A stretch of DNA of 64,000 nt, from the NCBI RefSeq assembly GCF_900108105.1, contig NZ_FNUR01000009.1, forward strand, positions 98,328-162,327. The letters are read 5' to 3'. The position numbers and the translations under genes were made by a program. The stretch comes from Butyrivibrio sp. Su6 (GTDB lineage Bacteria > Bacillota > Clostridia > Lachnospirales > Lachnospiraceae). Below, piece by piece: positions 16,766 to 25,144 of the stretch (position 1 is the stretch's first letter; every line of letters begins with the position of its first letter). The notes under the pieces were generated by a model. It saw nothing but the letters and a program-made list of their open reading frames with translations. It did not search any database and was not told where the DNA came from.

Positions 16766-17941
16766 ATGAGAAAAGCAAAAGCAATTATAGCCGCAGGCTT
16801 AACTGCAGCTATGTTATTTGGATGCGGCTCTGCTGGGGATGAGTCAGTATCTGGACTTAGTGTTGAAAAGTTAGAAGATGTAACTAAGCCAGAGGAAGCA
16901 GTTGCAGAGGCAACTGTTGAAGAGACAGTTGACGAGGACGTTCCACCTGCAGAAGGAATGGTTAGAAGTTATTTCACAAACGAGTGGGTTGATGAAGCAG
17001 TTAACACAAACAGACCACTTGCTGTTATGTACCCTATTAACAAAGAGGCTCAGCCACAGTACGGACTTAGCAATGTAGCAGTTTTCTATGAGATCATGGA
17101 AGAAGGAAGCATGAGCCGTCAGATGGGTATCCTTGAGAATTGGGAAAGCCTTGAGAGAATCGGTAATATCCGAAGCATTCGTGATTACTTTGTATATGCA
17201 GCACTTGAGTATGATCCTATTATTGTTCACTACGGCGGACCTGAACTCTATGTTAAGACTATTTTGACAAGAGACGACGTTGACAACTTAAACGGTGTTG
17301 GCGGTGTAATGGGTTCAGATTATGGCGCATTCTTCAGAGTACCTGAGGGAAGCACATCTGAGCATACAGCTTTCACAGATGGCGCACACGTAACAGCTGC
17401 TATTGAAAAAGCTAAATTTGAAACAGAGCACAGAGATGATTTTGAAGGTGAATCACACTTCACATTTACAGGATATTCTAATCCAAACACTTTAGAGGAT
17501 TATGGTGAATCAGCAGTTGAGGCAACTGATATCGATATGTCAGGATGCTTCCCTGTAACAAAGTCAGCTCTTACATATGATGAGTCAAAGGGTGTATACC
17601 TTAAAACTTTATATGGAAGTGCACAGAAGGATGCTGTAACAGGCGAACAGCTTGCATTTGCTAACGTTATCATCCAAAGAACATACCACGAAGTTCGTGA
17701 TGACAACGGATACCTTGCATATCAGATGCATGATACAACTCGTGACGGATACTTCATCACAAAGGGTAAGATGATCCACGTAACATGGGAGAAGACTGGT
17801 GACTATGCACCAACAACTTACTATGATGATGCAGGCAACGAAGTTGTACTTAATACAGGTAAGACAATGATATTTGTAATTCAGGAGAAGGGCGGATCTT
17901 TCTCTAAGTTTACAGTAAACGGTGTCACATACGCAGATTGA
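16766..17941 (+). CDS. DUF3048 (YerB-like) lipoprotein
   Basis: The ATG at 16766 gives a lipoprotein signal: a basic start (MRKAKA), a hydrophobic core and the lipobox LFGC with Cys at residue 20. In-frame ATGs at 16718 and 16733 would push this signal inward, so they are not used. The mature protein starts with a Glu/Val/Thr-rich linker (residues ~25-68). A DUF3048-type domain follows (NRPLAVMYPINKEAQPQYGL at about 84-103; ending in KTMIFVIQEKGGSFSKF). YerB-family lipoproteins are extracytoplasmic with unknown function. It has 391 residues. AGGA lies close to the start. A terminator follows. Confidence 0.85.
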   Translation: MRKAKAIIAAGLTAAMLFGCGSAGDESVSGLSVEKLEDVTKPEEAVAEATVEETVDEDVPPAEGMVRSYFTNEWVDEAVNTNRPLAVMYPINKEAQPQYGLSNVAVFYEIMEEGSMSRQMGILENWESLERIGNIRSIRDYFVYAALEYDPIIVHYGGPELYVKTILTRDDVDNLNGVGGVMGSDYGAFFRVPEGSTSEHTAFTDGAHVTAAIEKAKFETEHRDDFEGESHFTFTGYSNPNTLEDYGESAVEATDIDMSGCFPVTKSALTYDESKGVYLKTLYGSAQKDAVTGEQLAFANVIIQRTYHEVRDDNGYLAYQMHDTTRDGYFITKGKMIHVTWEKTGDYAPTTYYDDAGNEVVLNTGKTMIFVIQEKGGSFSKFTVNGVTYAD

Positions 17942-17958
17942 TAAACCTGGCATTATAG

Positions 17959-17986
17959 CGGACGGCAGTGATGCCGTCCGATTTTG
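17959..17986 (+). terminator. Terminator after the DUF3048 gene
   Basis: CGGACGGCA (17959-17967) pairs perfectly with TGCCGTCCG (17972-17980) around a GTGA loop, followed by ATTTT. It ends the transcript from the cdaA-glmM side. Confidence 0.85.
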
Positions 17987-18010
17987 GGTTTTAAATAAGA
18001 GAGGAATAAC

Positions 18011-18880
18011 ATGGATAAGATTATCGTTACCGGTTGTAATGGACAGCTTGGAAGAGCAATAAACAAAGAACTTGCTGGCAAGTATGAGCTTGTAAATACT
18101 GATGTTTTTCAGCAGGAAGGAATTATACCTTTGGATATAACCAATGTTGATCAGGTGCTTAAGCTTGCAAGAGATGTTAAGCCAGTTGCTATTGTTAACT
18201 GTGCTGCATATACTGCAGTTGATAAGCAGGAGAGCGACATAGATCTTTCTTACAAGATCAATGCGATCGGACCAAGAAACCTTGCAATTGCAGCAACTGA
18301 GACAGGGGCTAAGCTTGTTCACGTTTCAACTGATTATGTATTTGAAGGCAATGGAACAAGACCATATGTTGAGTTTGATAAGCCCAATCCTGTAAGTGTA
18401 TATGGAAAAACAAAGCTTGCAGGTGAGGAGTTTGTAAAGCAGTTTGCAAAAGATTTCTTTATCTTAAGAACAGCATGGCTTTATGGTGATGGTAAGAATT
18501 TTGTAAAGACAATGCTCGCATTATCTGAAAATCACGACGAAGTAAGCGTTGTTAACGATCAGCTTGGTACACCTACAAGTACATACGAGCTTGCAAAAGC
18601 TATAGCATATCTTCTTCCTACTGAAAATTATGGTATTTTCCATGGAACATGCGAAGGTTCAACTAACTGGGCAGACTTCACTGAAGAGATATTCAGACTC
18701 GCAGGAAAGAACACAAAAGTTAACCATGTTTCAACAGCAGAATATCAGGCAAAGAATCCTCAGTCTGCTCCAAGACCAGCGTATAGTATTCTTGAGAACT
18801 ATATGTTAAAACTTACATCTGACTTTATGTTTGCAGACTGGCATGAGGCTATTGAGAGATACATAAAAGAGCTTGTTTGA
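18011..18880 (+). CDS. rfbD: dTDP-4-dehydrorhamnose reductase
   Basis: RfbD/RmlD catalyses the last step of dTDP-L-rhamnose synthesis. It has 289 residues. The NAD(P) motif GCNGQLGR is at residues 8-15, the STDYVFEG segment is present, and the SDR Tyr-Lys pair is in VYGKTKLAGE. GAGAGGAA precedes the ATG. rfbA, rfbB and rfbC are not in this window, so the earlier steps must be encoded elsewhere. The supply of rhamnose fits the glycan genes downstream. Confidence 0.93.
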   Translation: MDKIIVTGCNGQLGRAINKELAGKYELVNTDVFQQEGIIPLDITNVDQVLKLARDVKPVAIVNCAAYTAVDKQESDIDLSYKINAIGPRNLAIAATETGAKLVHVSTDYVFEGNGTRPYVEFDKPNPVSVYGKTKLAGEEFVKQFAKDFFILRTAWLYGDGKNFVKTMLALSENHDEVSVVNDQLGTPTSTYELAKAIAYLLPTENYGIFHGTCEGSTNWADFTEEIFRLAGKNTKVNHVSTAEYQAKNPQSAPRPAYSILENYMLKLTSDFMFADWHEAIERYIKELV

Positions 18881-18897
18881 TCAGAATAGAGGTTTAA

Positions 18898-19356
18898 ATG
18901 CAATTATTAAATGATATATTTGGCAATACTATACTCATGGCATCATTTTGGGGATGGCTTGTTGCTCAGGTCCTGAAAACCATAATATATGTTATTGTTA
19001 ACAAGAACTTTAATCCTGAAAGACTTATGGGAGACGGTGGAATGCCCAGTTCCCATTCAGCTACAGTAATGGCTCTTGTGACATCAACTTTTTATCATTA
19101 TGGAGCAGGAACCTTTGAGTTTGCAATTTCAGGAGTTTTAGCCCTGATCGTTATGCATGATGCTATGGGCGTAAGACGTCAGGCAGGAAAGCAGGCAGTT
19201 GTCATCAATAATATGATGGACTGGTTTAAAGAGCTTGATAAAGATATTCCAACAGAGCAGAGACTCAAAGAGTTTGTTGGACATACTCCGCTTCAGGTTT
19301 TGTTTGGCGCAATCCTTGGAATCATTGTTGGCGCAGTGGTTTCCTCAATAGGATAA
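18898..19356 (+). CDS. Divergent PAP2 family membrane protein (YuiD-like)
   Basis: The 152-residue membrane protein carries the phosphatase-like motif GDGGMPSSHSA (residues ~43-53) and VMHDAMGVRRQAGKQA. This pattern is that of the DUF212/YuiD family, distantly related to PAP2 phosphatases. Three to four hydrophobic spans are visible, one at the end (VLFGAILGIIVGAVVSSIG). The substrate is not known; a lipid pyrophosphate is plausible from the fold. It lies 17 bases after rfbD. Confidence 0.85.
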   Translation: MQLLNDIFGNTILMASFWGWLVAQVLKTIIYVIVNKNFNPERLMGDGGMPSSHSATVMALVTSTFYHYGAGTFEFAISGVLALIVMHDAMGVRRQAGKQAVVINNMMDWFKELDKDIPTEQRLKEFVGHTPLQVLFGAILGIIVGAVVSSIG

Positions 19357-19380
19357 ATAAAACACAGGAGATAACTGATA

Positions 19381-21192
19381 ATGATAACAGTTATACTTAC
19401 TTGGATCTATGTTTTAGCTACCACATATCTTACAGGATTCTTTTTTCTAAATGCTATTACATCACTTGATTGTATGGCTTTTGTGAATTCAAAAGGTGTG
19501 TCAAAAAAGTATAAGATCAGATATCAGGAAAGTTATATAGTAGCCGGAATAGTTGTGGTTACTGTATTTGCTCAGTTTTTGAGTTTATTTGGCGGCGTTG
19601 GTCTCATGGCTAACGCCTTCTTGGTTTTGTTTGATATTGCTGTAGCCTTTTACTACAGAAACATATTATTTGAAGAATTCTATCTCATGAGACATGTTCT
19701 TTTAGCAAAAAGAGACTGGTTGTGGTACCTTCTTGTGTTTCTTCTTATGGCTTACGGAACATCTCATGGAATCATGCACTATGACTCTGACCTGTATCAT
19801 GCGCAGGCTATCCACTGGATTGAGAGCGTCGGTATAGTAAAGGGCCTTGGTAATCTCCATTTGAGACTTGCTTATAACAGCGCTTCATTTACCCTTTCGG
19901 CTTTTTATAGCTTTGCGTTTTTGGGTAAGCAGTCGTTTCACACAATGGCGGGATTTTTTGCACTGCTTTTAGCGTGGCAGTGTCTTGATATAAAGACTAT
20001 TGTCAGAAGAAGACAGATCGTTATTTCTGATTTCCCAAGAATTGCAGCGATGTACTATCTTTTTACGATCTTTGATGAGATGGTAGCGCCTGCATCCGAC
20101 TATTTTCTCTCAACACTTGTTTTTTACATTATCATCTGCTGCACCGACATGTATGTGAGACATGAAAAGGCTTTTGTGCCATACATCTTACTTGCAATGG
20201 TCGGAATATATGCAGTTACTGTAAAGCTTTCAGCGGCGCCGATGGTTCTTTTGTCAATTATTCCGATCTATAAATTGTTCCACAACAGGACAACGGAGAA
20301 ATCAAAGGCCTTTGGCTTCTCGGTGCTTCTTGCTTTGGTGATAACCATGCCTTTCTTTTGGAGAAATATAGTGATCTCAGGCTGGATACTCTATCCTGTC
20401 ACATTCCTTGATCTCTTTGGCTTTGCATGGGAGATACCAAAAGGCGTTGCCCAGTATGATTCAATGGAGATCAGGACCTTTGGCCGCGGATATAATGATG
20501 TGGAAGCTTTTATGAATGTGCCTTTTTCAGAATGGGTACCTAACTGGTTTGGACAGCTTTCGCTCTTCTATAAGGCAATGGTGGTGCTTTCAATAATATC
20601 GATCGTTATTTATGTTTGCTGCGTCATATATTTTGGAGTGGTAGCAGTAGTATATAAAAAGAAACCTGGCAAGCTTGTTGGTAACAAAGTATTCGACCTA
20701 AGTCGCAGGAGTATGCTTAATCTTGCTGATTTTCTGACACTTAGCGGAACGCTTATCTTATGCCTTGTATTTTGGTTCTTTAGCGCGCCCCTTATCAGAT
20801 ATGGTATCGTTTATGTTCTTGCGACAATCTCTATAGTTTTTGGAAGAATGATAATATTGCTCTTTCATAAATTAGAAGAAAATGGCAGCGGGATAAAAGA
20901 GATATCTTTTAAAGCGCTGGTTGCTCTTCTTGCCATATGGCTTGTTTACAAGGGAATAAATATAGTTAATGAGGAAATCCCAAGATTTAATCCAAAGTTC
21001 CTTCTTGTTCAGCAGGACTATGGAACCTACGATGTTGATTCCTTTAAGCTTGGAGATAGCACGATATACTATCCCACAGAAGGAGACCGCGCAGGATATG
21101 CGCCATTTCCTGCTGCAACTCATGACCTTACCGGTGAAGTTGAACTTTTGGGAGAGACTATAACTGATGGACTAAAAAGTGTAGGACAATAA
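19381..21192 (+). CDS. Large GT-C-like membrane protein (LIC_10190 type)
   Basis: The 603-residue protein has about 12-14 hydrophobic spans. After the first spans comes the loop HYDSDLYHAQAIHW (about residues 137-150), followed by GLGNLHLRLAYNSASF. This acidic loop and the GLGNLH block resemble the LIC_10190 group of membrane proteins and the catalytic Asp loops of GT-C transferases. That similarity is from memory and not tested. The C-terminal ~60 residues form a soluble outside domain. CAGGAG lies upstream. It would be expected to use a polyprenyl-linked sugar outside the membrane. Its stop codon touches a large hairpin. Confidence 0.65.
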   Translation: MITVILTWIYVLATTYLTGFFFLNAITSLDCMAFVNSKGVSKKYKIRYQESYIVAGIVVVTVFAQFLSLFGGVGLMANAFLVLFDIAVAFYYRNILFEEFYLMRHVLLAKRDWLWYLLVFLLMAYGTSHGIMHYDSDLYHAQAIHWIESVGIVKGLGNLHLRLAYNSASFTLSAFYSFAFLGKQSFHTMAGFFALLLAWQCLDIKTIVRRRQIVISDFPRIAAMYYLFTIFDEMVAPASDYFLSTLVFYIIICCTDMYVRHEKAFVPYILLAMVGIYAVTVKLSAAPMVLLSIIPIYKLFHNRTTEKSKAFGFSVLLALVITMPFFWRNIVISGWILYPVTFLDLFGFAWEIPKGVAQYDSMEIRTFGRGYNDVEAFMNVPFSEWVPNWFGQLSLFYKAMVVLSIISIVIYVCCVIYFGVVAVVYKKKPGKLVGNKVFDLSRRSMLNLADFLTLSGTLILCLVFWFFSAPLIRYGIVYVLATISIVFGRMIILLFHKLEENGSGIKEISFKALVALLAIWLVYKGINIVNEEIPRFNPKFLLVQQDYGTYDVDSFKLGDSTIYYPTEGDRAGYAPFPAATHDLTGEVELLGETITDGLKSVGQ

Positions 21193-21271
21193 AAAGGCAG
21201 ACAGTGGGGACGGTTCTTTTGACTTATTGTTCACAATAAGTCAAAAGAACCGTCCCCCACTGTCTGCCTTT
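21193..21271. repeat. REP-like long palindrome / bidirectional terminator
   Basis: A 38-base left arm (21193-21230) pairs with 21233-21271, with one bulged C (GTGGGGAC against GTCCCCCAC) and a tiny loop. It lies exactly between the convergent genes ending at 21192 (+) and 21275 (-), and T runs occur on both outer sides. The core GGGGACGGTTCTTTTGAC resembles a palindrome I have seen dispersed in Clostridia and linked to REP-associated transposases; this link is from memory. Function as a shared terminator is likely. Confidence 0.8.
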
Positions 21272-21274
21272 ATT

Positions 21275-21709
21275 TTAATTAAACTCACAAGCAATATATG
21301 TCTGCCCGTTTGAATCGCTGTAGTAAGAAACTCCAACTGAGGTGAAACAGCTTCGAAGCACATTTTCTTTGTGCTTGGGCGATAAGAGCCAGGCAAGTAC
21401 GACGTTCTCAGCCTTGCGCTGATTTTCATTTTCCGCATGGGCCAGATTTTCACCCCGGGTAAAGCCAACTGTATACCAGGCTGATCCGCAGGGTCTGATA
21501 TGCGAAAAACTACTGGCACATTCTTCTGCCCTTATTGTTGCGGCAGCCTCAAGGTCTTCACTGTATGTTAGTGAAGACAATCCTGCAGCTTCTCTTGCTG
21601 CATTTATCTGAGTCAGAATCTCATCCTTCGAAGCAGCCTTCGAGTTTATGGGAATTATCCACATACTCATAAAAACTATGAGCAGAAATCCACACAGAAA
21701 TCTTTTCAT
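21275..21709 (-). CDS. Secreted CAP-domain (SCP/PR1-like) protein
   Basis: The 144-residue protein begins with a signal peptide (residues 1-25, RFLCGFLLIVFMSMWIIP core, ending near AASK). The rest is one CAP domain: INAAREAAGLSSLTYSEDLE, the second signature with RAEECASSFSHIRPCG, then GENLAHAE and the SPKHKENVL motif. Such proteins are exported; their activity in bacteria is mostly unknown. It is one of only two - strand genes here. GGGGA lies upstream of the ATG. It converges on the large GT-C gene across the REP-like hairpin. Confidence 0.9.
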   Translation of the reverse strand: MKRFLCGFLLIVFMSMWIIPINSKAASKDEILTQINAAREAAGLSSLTYSEDLEAAATIRAEECASSFSHIRPCGSAWYTVGFTRGENLAHAENENQRKAENVVLAWLLSPKHKENVLRSCFTSVGVSYYSDSNGQTYIACEFN

Positions 21710-21842
21710 ATAGTATCCCCGTTTATAAGAACTGAAAATTAATCTTTCCTATAAATGGATGATACTGTAATTAATATACGAAAAACCGATTATTAACTGT
21801 ATTTTAGAGGTTTTAACAGTTTTTTAAGGCAAACGTTTTCGA

Positions 21843-21865
21843 GTTTTATTAAATATTAATAAAAC
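21843..21865 (-). other. AT-rich hairpin after the AraC-type gene
   Basis: GTTTTATT (21843-21850) pairs with AATAAAAC (21858-21865) around 7 bases. It lies in the 208-base AT-rich gap between the regulator (ends 21918) and the CAP gene start (21709). It may weakly end the regulator transcript. The promoter of the CAP gene should be in the same gap, but I see no convincing one. Confidence 0.3.
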
Positions 21866-21917
21866 GTTAATTATATTTTTATTTTTAGGATTAAACTCCA
21901 TAACACAAGCTCTTGTA

Positions 21918-22778
21918 TCACTTCCACTGGGATCTGTACTCCATAGGACTTATCCCTTCAATCTGTTTAAAGATGCGGGAAAAATAGTAGAGAGGTGAAA
22001 TGCCGCACTGATTACCGATTTCTTCAACAGAGTCAGAAGAGAATCGAAGGAGTTGTTTGGCGTGGGTTATCCTGACAGATAATAGGTAGTTGATGATTGA
22101 CGTTCCAAACTGCTCTTTGAAGCCTCTGGAGAGAGCGTATTTGTTGATCAGGAACTTATCTGCAAGATTATCCAAGGTGATCTTCTCCTGATAGTGACTA
22201 TCAAGGTATTCCCTGAGCATGAAAAGAGTCTTGGAATTACTGTTCTCCGGTACTATATCAGGATTCCAGCTAAAAGACATAATGAATGTAAGAAGGGATG
22301 AGAGCCCTTCGTTGATCCTAATATCTCTTATGTAATCATCGGAATAGGCAATAGTCTTTATGCCGTCGAAAATCCTTTCGATCTCCTCGGGATCATCGGG
22401 ATGAAAAATGGGCTGTCCGCCTCTTTCCACGTACTTTAGATAAATAGGAAGAACTACATTTCCATCGAAGTGGATCCATTCAAGAGACCACAGATCCTCA
22501 GAAGTCCTGTGGGAGTAAGGTTTCTGACAATCGATAAACACGCAGTCTCCTGCCTTTATCTCATATTCGCGGCCTTCATAATCCAAATATCCGCTCCCTG
22601 ATCTTATGTAAAAAAACAAAAATGAGGACAGGTTCTGTCTCTTGCTGGTATGTTTTTTCTGAGCCTTTAGAGACCCTATTTCCTGCAGGTAAAAAAGGTT
22701 GCTTTTTGCGAATTCTGACGGGGTATAAAGGAGTCTGTCAGAGGATACGTATTCGCCTTGAAATAATCTGTTTTTCAT
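21918..22778 (-). CDS. AraC-family transcriptional regulator
   Basis: The 286-residue protein has an N-terminal cupin-like sensor (EIKAGDCVFIDCQKPYSHRT near residues 74-93). The C-terminal AraC DNA-binding region has two helix-turn-helix motifs (KITLDNLADKFLINKYALSRGFKEQFG and VEEIGNQCGISPLYYFSRIFKQIEG-type text, end SPMEYRSQW). The ATG at 22778 is preferred over upstream in-frame ATGs because GGAG precedes it by 9 bases. It is divergent from gmd, so it may control the fucose genes or itself; no site has been shown. AraC proteins with this sensor often respond to sugars. Confidence 0.88.
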   Translation of the reverse strand: MKNRLFQGEYVSSDRLLYTPSEFAKSNLFYLQEIGSLKAQKKHTSKRQNLSSFLFFYIRSGSGYLDYEGREYEIKAGDCVFIDCQKPYSHRTSEDLWSLEWIHFDGNVVLPIYLKYVERGGQPIFHPDDPEEIERIFDGIKTIAYSDDYIRDIRINEGLSSLLTFIMSFSWNPDIVPENSNSKTLFMLREYLDSHYQEKITLDNLADKFLINKYALSRGFKEQFGTSIINYLLSVRITHAKQLLRFSSDSVEEIGNQCGISPLYYFSRIFKQIEGISPMEYRSQWK

Positions 22779-22831
22779 AATAAAATACTCCATAACAGTG
22801 ATAATTGCTAGTATAAACAACTAATCAAGAT

Positions 22832-22909
22832 AATGCAAATAAAAATCAAGAAAGTGAATTTAAAAGGAGAAAGCCACGCAATATAATAGCATAGAAAAAT
22901 GCAAATAAT
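22832..22909 (+). repeat. Direct repeat pair in the araC-gmd divergent region
   Basis: AATGCAAATAA occurs at 22832-22842 and again at 22899-22909, 67 bases apart, flanking the proposed gmd promoter. AraC-type regulators often bind direct repeats, so these are candidate operator half-sites. The region is AT-rich, so chance is not excluded. Confidence 0.35.
22859..22887 (+). promoter_or_regulatory. Candidate promoter of gmd
   Basis: TTTAAA (22859-22864), a 17-base spacer and TATAAT (22882-22887) form a sigma-A-type promoter. Transcription would start near 22894, about 40 bases before gmd. Confidence 0.55.
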
Positions 22910-22933
22910 TGTTTTGAATTGAAAGGAAAACTT

Positions 22934-24025
22934 ATGGCAAAAAAAGCTTTAATAACAGGTATAACAGGACAGGATGGTTCATATCTTGCAGAGTTTCTTT
23001 TGGAAAAAGGATATGACGTTCACGGTATAATCAGAAGATCATCTGTAGATTACAGAGAAAGAATTGCTCACCTTGAAGGTCAGCCTCATTTCCACCTTCA
23101 TTATGGCGATCTTGGCGATTCAATGAGCATTCTTGGTGTTGTAGGAAAGGTTCGTCCTGACGAGATCTACAACCTGGCTGCACAGTCACACGTTCAGGTT
23201 TCTTTTGACTCACCTGAGTTCACTGCTGATGTAGACGCAACAGGTGTCCTTAGAGTATTAGAGGCTGTTCGTCAGTGCGGTCTTGCTGATACTTGCCGTA
23301 TCTACCAGGCTTCAACTTCAGAACTTTACGGAAAGGTTGAGGAAGTTCCTCAGAATGAAAAGACTCCTTTCCATCCATATAGCCCATATGCTGTAGCTAA
23401 GCTCTACGGCTACTGGATCGTAAAAGAGTACAGAGAAGCTTACAACATGTTCTGCTGCTCAGGTATTCTTTTCAATCACGAGTCAGAGAGAAGAGGAGAG
23501 ACTTTCGTAACACGTAAGATCACTCTTGCTGCATCAAGAATCGCACAGGGCAAACAGGACAAGCTTTATCTTGGAAATCTTTCAAGTCTTCGTGACTGGG
23601 GATATGCTAAGGATTATGTAGAGTGTATGTGGCTTATCCTTCAGAATGACAAGCCTGAAGACTTCGTTATCGCAACAGGTGTTCAGCACTCAGTTAGAGA
23701 GTTTGCACAGCTTGCATTCCACTATGCTGGTATCGAGCTTGAGTTCAAGGGCGAAGGCGCAGACGAGAAGGGTTATGACAAGGCAACAGGTAAGGTTCTT
23801 GTAGAGGTTTCACCTGATTTCTACAGACCTACAGACGTTGTTAACCTTTGGGGTGATCCTACAAAGGCAAAAGAGAAACTTCACTGGAATCCACAGTCAA
23901 CATCTTTCGAAGACCTTGTAAGAATCATGGTTGAGCATGATATGGCCAAGGTTGCTGTTGAGAGAGCCAATGAGCATGTTGAATTTAACCTTGCAGAGTT
24001 CCTTGAAAAAGGTATTGATAAATAA
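22934..24025 (+). CDS. gmd: GDP-mannose 4,6-dehydratase
   Basis: Gmd makes GDP-4-keto-6-deoxy-mannose from GDP-mannose, the first step to GDP-L-fucose. It has 363 residues from the ATG at 22934, which has AAAGGA upstream; the longer TTG start at 22919 overlaps that site. Motifs: the Rossmann loop [15 protein letters not shown] near the N-terminus, the catalytic set [14 protein letters not shown] and [13 protein letters not shown] (Tyr and Lys of the SDR family), and [16 protein letters not shown]. fcl follows after 20 bases and completes the pathway. Confidence 0.97.
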   Translation: MAKKALITGITGQDGSYLAEFLLEKGYDVHGIIRRSSVDYRERIAHLEGQPHFHLHYGDLGDSMSILGVVGKVRPDEIYNLAAQSHVQVSFDSPEFTADVDATGVLRVLEAVRQCGLADTCRIYQASTSELYGKVEEVPQNEKTPFHPYSPYAVAKLYGYWIVKEYREAYNMFCCSGILFNHESERRGETFVTRKITLAASRIAQGKQDKLYLGNLSSLRDWGYAKDYVECMWLILQNDKPEDFVIATGVQHSVREFAQLAFHYAGIELEFKGEGADEKGYDKATGKVLVEVSPDFYRPTDVVNLWGDPTKAKEKLHWNPQSTSFEDLVRIMVEHDMAKVAVERANEHVEFNLAEFLEKGIDK

Positions 24026-24045
24026 TTAAAAGAAGGTAAAAAACA

Positions 24046-24990
24046 ATGATGGATTTTGATGCTAAGATTTATGTAGCAGGTCACAGAGGAATGGTTGGAT
24101 CAGCCATTGTCAGAGAACTGCACAGACAGGGATATTTTAATATCGTTACAAGAACTCACAAAGAGCTTGACCTTACAAGACAGGATGAGGTTGAAAAGTT
24201 CTTTGCAGAAGAGAAACCTGAGTACGTATTCCTTGCAGCTGCTAAGGTTGGTGGAATCATGGGTAACTCAGAGGCCCTTGCAGATTTCATGTATGAGAAC
24301 ATGATCCTTGAGATGAACGTTATCCACTCAGCATGGAAGAACAACTGCAAAAAGGTTGAGTTCCTTGGATCATCATGTATTTATCCAAGAATGGCTCCAC
24401 AGCCTATGAAAGAGGACTGTCTTCTTACATCAGAGCTTGAGAAGACAAATGAGGCATATGCCCTTGCTAAGATCTCAGGACTTAAGTACTGCGAGTATCT
24501 GAACAAGCAGTATGGAACTGACTATATCTCAGTTATGCCTACAAACCTCTACGGACCAAATGATAACTATCATCCAACTCACTCACACGTGCTTCCTGCC
24601 CTTATCCGTCGTTTCCACGAGGCAAAAGAGCAGAATCTTCCTTACGTTACATGTTGGGGAGACGGAAGCCCACTTAGAGAGTTCCTTTATGTAGATGACC
24701 TTGCTAACCTGTGTGTATTCCTTATGAATAACTACAGTGGCAACGAGACTGTCAATGCAGGAACAGGAAAAGAGCTGACAATCAAGCAGCTTACTGAGAA
24801 AGTAGCCAAGATCATTGGTTACACAGGAGAGATAAGATGGGATCCTTCAAAGCCAAACGGCACACCAAGAAAGCTTCTTGATGTATCAAAGGCCAAGAAC
24901 CTTGGATGGACCTACAAGACAGAACTTGATGATGGTATCAAGCTTGCTTACGAGGATTTCCTTAACAATCCTATGCGCGCAGAAAGATAA
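24046..24990 (+). CDS. fcl: GDP-L-fucose synthase
   Basis: Fcl (WcaG) epimerises and reduces the Gmd product to GDP-L-fucose. It has 314 residues. Motifs: GHRGMVGSAIVREL at residues ~10-23 (NADP loop), FLGSSCIYPRMAPQP, and YALAKISGLKYCEYL (SDR Tyr and Lys). A second ATG one codon downstream is also possible (MMDFDAKIY). AGAAGG lies upstream. A perfect terminator begins 18 bases after the stop, so gmd-fcl form a two-gene unit. Confidence 0.97.
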   Translation: MMDFDAKIYVAGHRGMVGSAIVRELHRQGYFNIVTRTHKELDLTRQDEVEKFFAEEKPEYVFLAAAKVGGIMGNSEALADFMYENMILEMNVIHSAWKNNCKKVEFLGSSCIYPRMAPQPMKEDCLLTSELEKTNEAYALAKISGLKYCEYLNKQYGTDYISVMPTNLYGPNDNYHPTHSHVLPALIRRFHEAKEQNLPYVTCWGDGSPLREFLYVDDLANLCVFLMNNYSGNETVNAGTGKELTIKQLTEKVAKIIGYTGEIRWDPSKPNGTPRKLLDVSKAKNLGWTYKTELDDGIKLAYEDFLNNPMRAER

Positions 24991-25007
24991 TAAATATGCA
25001 GATTTTG

Positions 25008-25034
25008 AAAACCCGCCTCACTGGCGGGTTTTTT
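25008..25034 (+). terminator. Terminator after fcl
   Basis: AAAACCCGCC (25008-25017) pairs perfectly with GGCGGGTTTT (25023-25032) around a 5-base loop, and the T run continues. It isolates gmd-fcl from the glycan operon that follows. Confidence 0.95.
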
Positions 25035-25054
25035 AGTCCAATAAAGGCCACAGG

Positions 25055-25083
25055 TTGAAAGACCATAGCTTTAAGTGTAAAAT
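25055..25083 (+). promoter_or_regulatory. Sigma-A promoter of the polysaccharide operon
   Basis: TTGAAA (25055-25060), a 17-base spacer and TAAAAT (25078-25083) give a good vegetative promoter. It sits between the fcl terminator and the first glycosyltransferase, and the next ~13 kb of genes are close-packed on the same strand. Confidence 0.7.
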
Positions 25084-25144
25084 ACTGAATAGAATTGCGC
25101 TTAGTATGCGCTGATAATTTATTTATAAGGTGGGAGTAGATAGA

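Noticed and set aside
17609..18322. 237-residue open frame on the - strand
   Set aside because: It crosses the terminator at 17959 and parts of two well-supported genes; it is a shadow frame.
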